From assembly GCF_041346945.1 (NCBI RefSeq), contig NZ_CP166850.1, positions 4,402,001 to 4,466,000 on the forward strand: a DNA stretch of 64,000 bases. Direction: 5' to 3'. How positions within the stretch are numbered: the stretch's first letter is position 1; the number at the start of each line of letters is the position of its first letter. The DNA comes from Amycolatopsis sp. cg9. GTDB lineage: Bacteria > Actinomycetota > Actinomycetes > Mycobacteriales > Pseudonocardiaceae. Shown here piece by piece: positions 8,809 to 17,292 of this stretch. The translations under genes and the position numbers were made by a program. The notes below the pieces were generated by a model that did no database searches, was not told where the DNA came from, and worked only from the letters and a program-made list of their open reading frames with translations.

Positions 8809-10949
8809 CCCGGTTCGCGGCGTGCGCCGCGGTCATCGTCGCGGCCGGCATCGGCGGCCTGCTGTTCCAGCCGGTGTTCACGCTGCCCGCGTTGCTCATC
8901 CCGGTGCTCGCCGCCTGCGTGGCCGTCGTGGCCGCGGACCTCGCCGCCATACGCGCGCCGGCGGTCCTGCGGCCGCCGCTGGCCTTGCTGTTCGGGCTGC
9001 TGGCCCTCATCGCCACCGTGCTGCGCCCGACGTTGAACGGCGTCCTGCCGACGTCCGCCACGGTGCACGCGCTGGGCGACGGACTGCTGCACGGATGGCT
9101 GCGCACCCTGGAGAGCACGTGGCCCGCCCGGCCGGAGCCGGAACTCCTGCTGTTCGTGCCCGTGCTCGTGCTGCTGACCGGCGTGCTCGGGGTCGAATGC
9201 CTCCGCCGGGACCGCAGTCCGCTGGTGGCGCTGGTCCCCAGCCTGGCGCTGGTCGGGCTTTCGCAGGCGTTCTCCGTGGCCGACGGCGGAGACGCTCTGC
9301 TGTTCGGCGGCGGCTACACGGTGGCCGCGGTCGTCGTCCTGGCCGCGGCGAAGTCGGCGGAGAACCGGATCGGGGCACCCGCCGGGCACCGGCGTGCGGC
9401 GCGGCTCCGCGGTTCGGTCACCGGGTACGCGCTACCGGCGGTGGCGACCGTCGCGGCGATCGCGGCCGGCTGCTTGGCGTTCACGGCGTGGACGCCGCTG
9501 AGCAGGCCCGCGTATTCGCTGCCCGCCCACCACCAGCCGCCGGCGGTCACTTCGGTGCTGGCCAATCCGCTCGACGAGATCGGCTCGCGGCTGGCGACCC
9601 CGGCCGCCGAGGTGTTCCACGCCCGCGTCTCCGCACCGGTCGACCGGTGGACCGTGTCGGTGCTGAACCGCTTCGACGGGGTGAACTGGACGAGCAGCGC
9701 GCGGTTCCGGCCGCTGGGCAGCACGTTGCCGGGCCTCGCCGGGGTCCCGGCAGGCGGCCCGACGGCCGAAGCGGCCGTCACGCTCGCCTCGGCGCCGGGT
9801 GCCTGGCTGCCCACGGTCACCCGGACCGACCACGTCGAGGGAGCCAGCCCGCTGGTGGACCCCGCCACCGGGACCCTGCTGTCGACCCAGGCCGCGGACG
9901 GGCTGGCCTACCGCCTGTTCTGGCGCCCGCCGTCGGTGGACGCCCCGAAGCTGGCGTCGTCCGATGTGGACGGCGCGGCGGACGGGCTGGAGCCGGTGGG
10001 ACAGCTGCCGAAGGAGATCGCGCCGCTCCTGCGTGAGGCCACCGGCGGATCGGGGCCGTCGCTGCGGACCGCGTTCGTCCTGGAACAGTGGTTCCGCAAG
10101 AACTACAAGGTGGCCTCGGGGGAGGACATCCCGACCGGGCACGGCTACGCGCAGCTGAGCTTCTTCCTCGCCTCGAGCAAGCGCGGCACGAGCGAACAGT
10201 TCGCCACGGCCTACGCCGTGCTCGCCCGCGCCGCGGGCCTGCCGGTGCGGGTGGCGGTGGGGTTCCGGCAGCCGGCGGCCGCGCCGGGTGGCTCGGTCGT
10301 GGTGCACAACAGCGACGTCCTGGCGTGGCCGGAAGTCGCGGTCCGCGGGGTCGGCTGGGTGCCGCTCGACCCGTCCGGCGCGGCCACCGCGGACGCCGGA
10401 CGGCCGGAAAGCAGCGTGGCGCAGGCGACCGACGACGCGCGCAAGAATCTCCCGCCGCAGCCGGACAACCGGCCGCAGCCGACGACGAACCCGCCGCCGC
10501 AGCCGGCGGCGGCCGGCACTCCGTGGTGGGTGTGGATCGCGCTCGCCCCGCTGGCACTGCTGCTGCTCGTCGCGCTGACACCCGTAGCGGTCAAGACCGT
10601 GCGGCGCCACCGCCGCCGTCGCGGTGCACCGGCGGAGGCGGTGGTCGGAGCGTGGCTCGATGCCCGTGACCGGTTGCGCGACCGCGGTGTCACGGTGGTG
10701 CCCGGCATGACGGCGCGAGAGCTCGCGGCGCTGGTCGGGCCGGACTACCCGGAAGCGGTCAGCCAGGGGCTCCGGCAGCTGTCCCAGTGTCTCGACCTGG
10801 CGTTGTGGTCGGGGTGGACCGCCTCCCCGGAGGTGGCGCGGCGGGCCTGGGCGGCGTCCGACGCCGTGCGCGCCGCCAGTCGGGGCAGCTTGCGGCAGCG
10901 GATCGCTTCGCTGTTCGCGGTGCGCAGCCTGGTGCCCGTGCGAGCGTGA
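8805..10949 (+). CDS. TgpA-type transglutaminase-like membrane protein with degenerate triad
   Basis: A 714-residue protein with about six N-terminal membrane helices, a large extracellular transglutaminase-like domain (about 400-540), a Pro/Gln-rich linker, one more membrane helix (about 570-592) and a cytosolic C-terminal domain (DUF4129-like position). The nucleophile position of the family motif (G-x-C-E-Q-F) is serine: GTSEQFATAY, Ser463. The usual His of the HAW motif is Leu506 in DVLAWPEV. Only the Asp of PLDPS (Asp522) is kept. Classical transglutaminase or protease chemistry is therefore doubtful; a binding or scaffold role is more likely (inference). It ends the MoxR-DUF58 operon at a strong terminator. 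Confidence 0.85.
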   Translation: MTRFAACAAVIVAAGIGGLLFQPVFTLPALLIPVLAACVAVVAADLAAIRAPAVLRPPLALLFGLLALIATVLRPTLNGVLPTSATVHALGDGLLHGWLRTLESTWPARPEPELLLFVPVLVLLTGVLGVECLRRDRSPLVALVPSLALVGLSQAFSVADGGDALLFGGGYTVAAVVVLAAAKSAENRIGAPAGHRRAARLRGSVTGYALPAVATVAAIAAGCLAFTAWTPLSRPAYSLPAHHQPPAVTSVLANPLDEIGSRLATPAAEVFHARVSAPVDRWTVSVLNRFDGVNWTSSARFRPLGSTLPGLAGVPAGGPTAEAAVTLASAPGAWLPTVTRTDHVEGASPLVDPATGTLLSTQAADGLAYRLFWRPPSVDAPKLASSDVDGAADGLEPVGQLPKEIAPLLREATGGSGPSLRTAFVLEQWFRKNYKVASGEDIPTGHGYAQLSFFLASSKRGTSEQFATAYAVLARAAGLPVRVAVGFRQPAAAPGGSVVVHNSDVLAWPEVAVRGVGWVPLDPSGAATADAGRPESSVAQATDDARKNLPPQPDNRPQPTTNPPPQPAAAGTPWWVWIALAPLALLLLVALTPVAVKTVRRHRRRRGAPAEAVVGAWLDARDRLRDRGVTVVPGMTARELAALVGPDYPEAVSQGLRQLSQCLDLALWSGWTASPEVARRAWAASDAVRAASRGSLRQRIASLFAVRSLVPVRA

Positions 10950-10994
10950 AATGCCGAAGGGGCGCCGGAAAACCCCGGCGCCCCTTCGGCATTT
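10949..10994. terminator. Bidirectional intrinsic terminator
   Basis: A perfect 20-bp inverted repeat (10949-10968 with 10975-10994) with a 6-nt AAAACC loop, beginning in the stop codon of the transglutaminase-like gene. The ends are AAA and TTT, so it can act for both the rightward operon and the leftward kinase gene that stops at 11003. Confidence 0.9.
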
Positions 10995-11002
10995 CTCACG
11001 AG

Positions 11003-12421
11003 CTAGGTGCCTTGGTGCACGCATCGGGCCTGGCGAATACCGAGGCTTTCACTGGCGGCCGTGCGGTTCCCGCTGTCCCAGGTGGCTTGGATCTGGAAGC
11101 AGTACCGCTTGCCGGCCGTCACGTCGACCGTGTAGGAGGTCTGGCGGTCGGCGAGTTGGACGGTCGGCGCGGAGCCACCTTCTTCGGCGATGACGACCGC
11201 GTAGTCCCAATCCGGCCCGCCGGTCCACGAAAGCCGCACCTGCGCGCCGAGGTCCTCCGGCGGGGCCAGGACCGGCGCGGCCACGGCGGTGGCCGGCGAG
11301 GTCGGCGCCGGGGACGGGACCGGCGCGGCCGCCGGCGGCGTGGTGGTGTCCCGGGTCAGCAGGACGGTGAGCCCGCCACCGGTCACGACGACGAGTGCGG
11401 CCGCGCCGGCGATCAGCCAGCGGGTGGCCGCGGACCTGCGCTTGGGCTGCTCCGGTTCCGGGACGACCGGCCGCAAGCCGGTCTCGCTACCCGGTGCGAA
11501 GCCCGCCGGGAAAGATCCCGCAGCCGGACGTAGGCCGGTCGAGGCCGAGCCGTCGTACGGGGTGTCCGGGACCCAGCGCCGCGGAGAGCCGGACGGCGCG
11601 GACAGCGTGGCCAGCTCGGTCGCGAAGTCGTTCGCGCTGACGTGGCGGGCATCCGGGTCGGCGGCGAGCGCCTTGCCCAGCACGGCCGAGAACGCCGGGC
11701 CGGCCACCGTCTCCGGCAATGCCGGTGCCGGCGTCGCGACCGCGCGCAACCGGTACTCGCGCAGGGGCTCACCCGGCGCCCGGGGGATGGGCGGGCGTCC
11801 GGTGAGCGCGGTGTAGAGCGTGGAACCGAGGCCGTACACGTCCGAGACGAAGCTCGAACGGCCCTGGTAGACCTCGGGACCGGCGTGTTCCCACGTGGCG
11901 TAGTCGGCTCGGGCACCGTCGGCGTCGGCGTGGAGCGTCAGCCCGAAGTCGCCGAGGACCGGCTGGCCGGTGGGGCGGAAGAGGATGTTCGACGGCGTGA
12001 TGTCCCCGTGCACCAAGCCGGCGTCGTGCACCGCGTGCAGGGTCACGGCCAGCCGCGCGCCCAGGGCGGCGACCTCGCCGGGCTGCAGCGGCCCGTGCGC
12101 GATCCGGGCGGCCAGCGATTCCCGGCACAGTTCCATGACCACATACGGTCTGCCGTCGCTGCCGGGGATCACCCCGCTGTGGAACATGGTGACCACGTCG
12201 AGCCCGCCGGGCAGTTTCCCGATCGCCTCGCACTCCGCGCTGAAGGAATCGCGCGAGCGACGGTCCGGCAGTGCGGTGTGGAAAACTTTCACCGCGACCT
12301 CGCGGTGAAAACTTTCCTGTACCGCGCGGTAAACCGTCGCGAAACCACCCCGCGCGATCGGTGTCAGTCCCGACAGGCCGGGTATCCGCGGAATGTCGTT
12401 GCCGTTGTTTTCGAAACCCAC
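11003..12421 (-). CDS. Transmembrane Ser/Thr protein kinase with FN3-like ectodomain
   Basis: A 472-residue Hanks-type kinase. The kinase domain covers about residues 18-275: glycine loop ARGGFATVY, catalytic Lys45 in VAVKVF, catalytic loop HGDITPSN (Asp140, Asn145), GDFG with Asp158, and AGPEVY. The loop differs from HRDxKPxN at two places (Arg to Gly, Lys to Thr), so this is a non-RD kinase of uncertain activity. A juxtamembrane linker and one membrane helix (about 335-355) lead to a Thr/Pro/Ala stalk and an extracellular domain of about 85 residues with FN3-like strand pattern (VRLSWTGG, TSYTVDV, YCFQIQA). The gene is divergent from the FHA-FtsK gene; the FHA domain there is a natural phospho-Thr reader for this kinase (inference). 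Confidence 0.9.
   Translation of the reverse strand: MGFENNGNDIPRIPGLSGLTPIARGGFATVYRAVQESFHREVAVKVFHTALPDRRSRDSFSAECEAIGKLPGGLDVVTMFHSGVIPGSDGRPYVVMELCRESLAARIAHGPLQPGEVAALGARLAVTLHAVHDAGLVHGDITPSNILFRPTGQPVLGDFGLTLHADADGARADYATWEHAGPEVYQGRSSFVSDVYGLGSTLYTALTGRPPIPRAPGEPLREYRLRAVATPAPALPETVAGPAFSAVLGKALAADPDARHVSANDFATELATLSAPSGSPRRWVPDTPYDGSASTGLRPAAGSFPAGFAPGSETGLRPVVPEPEQPKRRSAATRWLIAGAAALVVVTGGGLTVLLTRDTTTPPAAAPVPSPAPTSPATAVAAPVLAPPEDLGAQVRLSWTGGPDWDYAVVIAEEGGSAPTVQLADRQTSYTVDVTAGKRYCFQIQATWDSGNRTAASESLGIRQARCVHQGT
12281..12316. repeat. 11-bp perfect inverted repeat inside the kinase gene
   Basis: TTTCACCGCGA (12287-12297) and TCGCGGTGAAA (12300-12310) form a hairpin with a 2-nt centre. 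It is flanked by two direct copies of GAAAACTTTC (12281-12290 and 12307-12316). It lies in the codons around the catalytic lysine, near the 5' end of the mRNA. Confidence 0.75.
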
Positions 12422-12493
12422 GCCGAAAGCGTAGCGTCCGGCGCCCCGTCGGCGATAGTTTCCGCGAGAACTGCGGACCCCGTGGGAGAAAAA
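12422..12493. promoter_or_regulatory. Divergent promoter region, kinase / FHA-FtsK
   Basis: A 72-bp spacer between two divergent starts that must hold both promoters. GGGAG at 12484-12488 is spaced 5 nt from GTG 12494 and decides that start over the in-frame GTG at 12482. Confidence 0.6.
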
Positions 12494-15400
12494 GTGCGCA
12501 TTCGTTTGTCAGTCCGTGATCCGCGCGATGGGGTGTTACGCGATTTCGGTATCGAATGCGTACCGGAGAATACCGCGGGCGAGGTGCTCGAGGCGGTGGG
12601 AGCGGTGCTCGGCGGGACCGGCCCGGCGACCGTCGGCGGCAACCGGATCGACGAGGCTCTGCCTGTCGCCGATTCGCCGGTGCGCGACGGCGTGGTCGTG
12701 GACTTCTCCGGTGCCGTCGCGCCTCCACCGGTGGCCGCACGCGGTCCGGTGCTCCGGGTCGTTTCCGGACCCGACGCGGGCCGGTCACTCCCTCTCGTGC
12801 TGGGCCGGGACACGCGGATCGGCCGCCGTGGCGAGGTCGATCTCGCGCTGTCCGACGGTGATGTGTCGCGGCTGCACTGCGTGGTCCGGTGGGACGGTAC
12901 CCGGATCCGGCTCGTCGATCCGGGGTCCCGGAACCGCACCGTGGTGAGCCGCGACGGCCGGTTCGACGGCCGTACTCCCTTGCCGCACGGCGTGCCCGAG
13001 GACCTGCCGCCGGGAGAGCAGTTCCAAATCGGCGGAACCCGGCTCGCCGTCGAGCTCCCCGGTGCGCGTGTTCCACTGAGGCCCGACGGGAAGGGAGGTC
13101 TCCTGGTCAACCGCGCACCGCGCACGCGCGCACGCTTCACCAAGTCCACAGTGGACCTGCCGGGACTGCCGCCGGTCCAGACGGCGCACCGGAGCCCGCT
13201 GTTGCTGATGGCCGGCTTGCCCCTGGTGCTCAGCGTGGTGATGGCTTGGGTGTTCCACCAGCCGTCCTTCCTGATGCTCGGGTTGCTGTCGCCGGTGATG
13301 GCGGTCGGGATGTGGTGGAACGCGCGCCGCGTGGCGAAGCAGGCCAACGCGGACAACGCCCTTGATTACGACCGGCGCCTCGCCGGGGCCAAGGTCGCGG
13401 TGCACGCCGCCGTCGACGAAGAAGACGCTTTCCTGCGCCGGGAGTGGCCGGCGCCGGTCACGGTGCTGGAGCGGGCCGAGCCGGGCGCCGCCGGCCTGTG
13501 GCAGCGGCGTACCGGTGACGACGACTGGCTGCGGTTCCGGCTGGGGCGCAGTACCCGCGCGGCGTCGGTCGGGCTGAACGGACCCGCGCCGGCGGACGGG
13601 TGGCGACCGCCTCAGCTCGCCGACGCGCCCATCGGTGCCGGCCTCGACGGTGGCGCGCTCGGTGTTGCCGGCCCCGCCTCGGACGCCGGGCGGGTGCTCG
13701 ACTGGCTGCTGGTCCAGGCCGCCGTTCTGCACGGGCCGGACGAGCTGCGCATCGCGGTCCTCGCTCCCGGGTCGCGAGAGCTGCTCTGGACGCGGTGGCT
13801 GCCGCACCTGAGGACCGGCACCGGCGGTGTCCGGGCAGCGTGGGCGCACGAAGCGGTGGGGGACGCGGTGAAGCCGCTCACCGAACTCGTGCGGACGCGG
13901 CTGGAAAGCCGGCGGCCCGGTGAATCCGCGGCGGACACGCTCGTGGTGCTCGTCGGTGCCCGGGAACTCGGCGAGCGGCAAGACGTCACCGATCTCCTGC
14001 GGGAAGGCCCGCTCGCCGGGCTGCGCTTCCTCTGCGTCGACGAATCGGTCGCGGCGCTGCCCAGCTCGTGCGACGCCGTGCTCGCTCTGGAACCCACCGG
14101 GGACCGCCTGAGCGTGGCACAAGGGGATCCGTTCGCGGTGACCGCCGACCGGATCGACACCGGTGCGGCGGAGCGGGTGGCGCGGATGCTGGCGCCGCTC
14201 CGGGTCGTCGGCTCGGCGAGTGCGGCAGCCGCGCTGCCGGACGTGGTCCGCTTCAGCGACATCGTGCCGGCGATCGCCGAGGACGAAGTGCGGGCTGCCT
14301 GGCAGCTGTCCCCCGAATGCACCTCGGTGCCGATCGGTGCCGACGCGTCGGGGACCGTGCACGTGGATCTCGTGAAGGACGGCCCGCACGGCGTGATCGT
14401 CGGCACCACCGGCGCCGGCAAGAGCGAGTTCGTGACGACCTTGGTCGCGTCGCTGGCGCTCGCGAACTCCCCGGCGCACCTGAACTTCCTCTTCGTCGAC
14501 TTCAAGGGCCACTCGACGTTCCAGGACCTCGAGCGGCTTCCGCACGCCGTCGGCACGGTCACGAACCTCGACGGCGCGGTTCCCCGGTTCTTCGGCTCGC
14601 TGCAGGCGGAACAGCTGCGCCGGCAGCGGCTGTTCGAAGCGGCCGGCGTGAGCGAGTTCGGCGGGTACGGCTGTGCGGCCGCCCGGAAGGGGTTGCCGCC
14701 GCTGGCCCGGCTGGTCGTCGTGGTCGACGAGTTCGCCGAGCTCAAGCACCACCTGCCGACCGCCGTCGACGACCTCGTCGGCCTCGCCAGGCTGGGCCGG
14801 TCACTCGGCCTCCACCTGCTGCTGGCCACCCAGGACGAAGCCGATGTGACGACCCAGATCAAGCACAACGCGGAGCTGAAGGTCGCGTTGCGGGTCAGCC
14901 GGTCGGTGAGCGACATGCTCCTGGACAGCCCGCTCGCCGGTGAGATCGGCAAGCGGCAGAAAGGTCGCGCCGTGCTGCGGCAGTCCGACGTCCTCCGCAC
15001 GGTGCAGACCGCCTGGTGCGGTGCGCCCAGCGGCAGCGCGCAGACCATCGCGCTGCGCGTGGTTCCGCTGCGGGACCAGGATCTGGAGCTGCCCGAGCCG
15101 CCCCGGAAGAAGAAGATTTCCGCGGACCGCACCGAACTGGACGACCTCGTCGACGCGATCACCGCGGCCACCGAGGCCGCCGGAATCCAGGTCCCGCACC
15201 GGCCGTGGCTCCCGCCGTTGCCGGATCTGCTGGTCCGCGACGCGTGCGCCCCGGTCCCGTTCGCACTGGACGTGGGACTGCGCGACGTCCCGGCCGAACA
15301 GCAGCAAGTCCCGTTCGCTCCGCGCCTGGGCAGCGGGCACCTCCTGCTGATCGGCGCGCCCCGTTCGGGTCGCACGAGCGCGGTGCGCGCAATCGCTTGC

Positions 15401-16681
15401 GGACTGGTCGCGGACACGTCGCCCGACGCGCTGCAGCTGCACGCGATCGCGGTCGGGCACAGCCTCGGCGAACTGGCGGACCTGCCGCACAGCGGTGTGG
15501 TCACCGACGTCGGTGATGCCTGGCAGGTGGAACGGGTGCTCAGCCGGCTCGGCGAAGAGGTGCGATCCCGCCGCGAGACGCTCGCCGCGGCCGGCGTGAG
15601 CACCCTGGACGAGCTGCGGGAACGCGACTCCGGAGCACCGCCGCACCTGGTGCTGCTCGTCGACGGTGTCGACGTCCTCACCGAACGCGACAGCACGGCC
15701 CAGCTGCTCCAGCGGCTGTTGGAGGACGGCGTGACCGTGGGACTCACCGTGTGCGTGACGAGCACCGGAACCAAGCTGCGGACGCGGTTCGCCGGACTGT
15801 TCGAGCACCGCCTGAGCCTTCGCCGCGCCGACAACGACTGCCTCGGCGCACTGGGGTTCGCCCACCGCGCCGACGTCACCAAGCTCCCGCCCGGCCGTGC
15901 GCTCCTGCGGGACGATTCCACCCTGGTCCAGATCCCCTTGCTGACCGGCGATCCGTCCGGTGGGGCACAACGAGCGGCGCTCGCCGAGGAGGTCGGCCGC
16001 GCGGTGAAGCGCTGGACACCGCCCAGGCGGGCACCCCTGCGCGTCGACCGGATTCCGGCCACCTTGCCACTGTCCGGCGCGCTGGCGTACGGGAACCGGC
16101 CGGCCGGCCGGCCGGCCCTGCTCGGAGTGGGCGGCGACGAGCTGACCACGCACTGGGCCGACTTCGACCGCGATCACGTGGTGGCGATCGTCGGTCCACG
16201 CAGGTCGGGACGCTCCAGCGCACTCTGCTCGATGGCGCTGAGTGCCGCGGCGAACGGCCTCCGCGTCGCCGTGGTCGCCGACCGGCGAGGTGCGGCGCAC
16301 GCGCTGGTCGAACGGGCGGGCATTTTCGTCGGCGGCGCGGACGAGCTGGCGCGGGCGCTGACACCGGGGCTGGACGCGCTGTTCGTCGACGACGCGGACC
16401 GCTTGGGCTTCCCGGAGCCGCGTCCCTTCGGCCTGCCCGGCCGGCCGGCGTTGGTGGGTGCGTTCATCGCCGACAAGTTCGCCCACGGCCGCGGCTTGGC
16501 CCAGGTCCTCGCGGCCGCCGAAGTCGGTGTCGTGCTCAGTCCCGGCCGGGGCGAGGTGCTCGGCGTCGACTTCCCGCGCCCGGCGTTCGACTTCCCGGTG
16601 GGACGCGGCTACCTCGTCTCGCACGGCGAGGCGGTGCTCGGCCGGATCGCCGAGCCCGAGGCGGTCACCCCGGTGGGCTGA
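12494..16681 (+). CDS. EssC-like FHA-FtsK/SpoIIIE ATPase of a type VII-like system
   Basis: A 1395-residue protein with the domain order of Firmicute EssC. An N-terminal ubiquitin-like stretch (1-80) precedes an FHA domain (about 100-175, with GRDTRIGR, DVSRLHC and DPGSRNRT). Two membrane helices (about 234-275) lead to a spacer and three FtsK-type ATPase modules. Module 1 is intact: Walker A GTTGAGKSE (637-645) and Walker B VVVVDEF (Asp745, Glu746). Modules 2 and 3 keep the loop but have Arg for the Walker A lysine (GAPRSGRTS, Arg960; GPRRSGRSS, Arg1240). Such ATPases drive export of WXG100-type substrates through the membrane. WXG-type genes are convergent with it, and no EccB/D/E, mycosin, EssA or EssB homologue is seen nearby. 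Confidence 0.9.
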   Translation: MRIRLSVRDPRDGVLRDFGIECVPENTAGEVLEAVGAVLGGTGPATVGGNRIDEALPVADSPVRDGVVVDFSGAVAPPPVAARGPVLRVVSGPDAGRSLPLVLGRDTRIGRRGEVDLALSDGDVSRLHCVVRWDGTRIRLVDPGSRNRTVVSRDGRFDGRTPLPHGVPEDLPPGEQFQIGGTRLAVELPGARVPLRPDGKGGLLVNRAPRTRARFTKSTVDLPGLPPVQTAHRSPLLLMAGLPLVLSVVMAWVFHQPSFLMLGLLSPVMAVGMWWNARRVAKQANADNALDYDRRLAGAKVAVHAAVDEEDAFLRREWPAPVTVLERAEPGAAGLWQRRTGDDDWLRFRLGRSTRAASVGLNGPAPADGWRPPQLADAPIGAGLDGGALGVAGPASDAGRVLDWLLVQAAVLHGPDELRIAVLAPGSRELLWTRWLPHLRTGTGGVRAAWAHEAVGDAVKPLTELVRTRLESRRPGESAADTLVVLVGARELGERQDVTDLLREGPLAGLRFLCVDESVAALPSSCDAVLALEPTGDRLSVAQGDPFAVTADRIDTGAAERVARMLAPLRVVGSASAAAALPDVVRFSDIVPAIAEDEVRAAWQLSPECTSVPIGADASGTVHVDLVKDGPHGVIVGTTGAGKSEFVTTLVASLALANSPAHLNFLFVDFKGHSTFQDLERLPHAVGTVTNLDGAVPRFFGSLQAEQLRRQRLFEAAGVSEFGGYGCAAARKGLPPLARLVVVVDEFAELKHHLPTAVDDLVGLARLGRSLGLHLLLATQDEADVTTQIKHNAELKVALRVSRSVSDMLLDSPLAGEIGKRQKGRAVLRQSDVLRTVQTAWCGAPSGSAQTIALRVVPLRDQDLELPEPPRKKKISADRTELDDLVDAITAATEAAGIQVPHRPWLPPLPDLLVRDACAPVPFALDVGLRDVPAEQQQVPFAPRLGSGHLLLIGAPRSGRTSAVRAIACGLVADTSPDALQLHAIAVGHSLGELADLPHSGVVTDVGDAWQVERVLSRLGEEVRSRRETLAAAGVSTLDELRERDSGAPPHLVLLVDGVDVLTERDSTAQLLQRLLEDGVTVGLTVCVTSTGTKLRTRFAGLFEHRLSLRRADNDCLGALGFAHRADVTKLPPGRALLRDDSTLVQIPLLTGDPSGGAQRAALAEEVGRAVKRWTPPRRAPLRVDRIPATLPLSGALAYGNRPAGRPALLGVGGDELTTHWADFDRDHVVAIVGPRRSGRSSALCSMALSAAANGLRVAVVADRRGAAHALVERAGIFVGGADELARALTPGLDALFVDDADRLGFPEPRPFGLPGRPALVGAFIADKFAHGRGLAQVLAAAEVGVVLSPGRGEVLGVDFPRPAFDFPVGRGYLVSHGEAVLGRIAEPEAVTPVG

Positions 16682-16701
16682 CCGCCTCGCGGCGGTCAGC
16701 C
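16676..16701. terminator. Convergent hairpin overlapping both stop codons
   Basis: An 11-bp perfect stem (16676-16686 with 16691-16701, loop TCGC) that includes the stop codons of both convergent genes, with no T tract. It probably separates the FHA-FtsK transcript from the leftward WXG operon. Confidence 0.65.
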
Positions 16702-17292
16702 GACGAAGCGGAAGGTGTCCGCGATCTCGGTGAAGAGCCGGTCGAATCCGGCGGCGAAGTCCACATTGGGCGTGACGAACGCCAGCACGGCGACCTGGTC
16801 CAGCCCGGGCACCGGGACGTGGAACCGGCGGGTGAACGCCTCGGTGCCGGTGTGGGGCAGGCGCACGCGCCCCCACGTGGTGAGAGCCGGGCCACCGGAA
16901 AGGTCGTGGACGCCGATCTCGGTGCCGGTGGCCCGCGCTTCACGCTCGATCTCGCCCCGCACGCCGGCACCGTCGCCGACGTGCGGGGACAGCGCGACCG
17001 TGACGTTGGCCGTGAAGACCTCCAGTCCGCCGGAGCCGCTGTCGACGTATTCGGTGAAGAAGCCCGCCAGCACCACGTCGACGTGCGCGGACAGGCGTCG
17101 CAGCTCGGTGCTGAGCGGCGCGACGAACCGGGCCACCGCGGCTTGGTCGCTCGTGTCGGCCCCGTGCTCGGCGAGGGTGCGGAGGACTTCCGCGTCCAGA
17201 TCGGGCACGCGGGGATCGACTTCCAGCCAGGTCTCCGGTAGCCGCAGCCGGACGCCGGTCGCGGTGCGGCCGGGAAGGTCTTCGACAGTCAC
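16696..17292 (-). CDS. Small alpha/beta protein in the WXG operon (LpqN/Mog1-like fold?)
   Basis: A 198-residue protein without signal peptide or membrane segment. The layout starts with GVRLRLPETWLEVDP and ends with VAVLAFVTPNVDFAAGFDRLF and ADTFRF. It resembles the PsbP/Mog1/LpqN-type fold found as accessory proteins beside actinobacterial secretion loci; this is a resemblance by eye only. The GTG start overlaps the stop of the upstream substrate-like gene by 4 nt, so the two are translated together. It may be a chaperone, adaptor or immunity-like partner of that protein (inference). No catalytic motif is visible. Confidence 0.7.
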   Translation of the reverse strand: MTVEDLPGRTATGVRLRLPETWLEVDPRVPDLDAEVLRTLAEHGADTSDQAAVARFVAPLSTELRRLSAHVDVVLAGFFTEYVDSGSGGLEVFTANVTVALSPHVGDGAGVRGEIEREARATGTEIGVHDLSGGPALTTWGRVRLPHTGTEAFTRRFHVPVPGLDQVAVLAFVTPNVDFAAGFDRLFTEIADTFRFVG

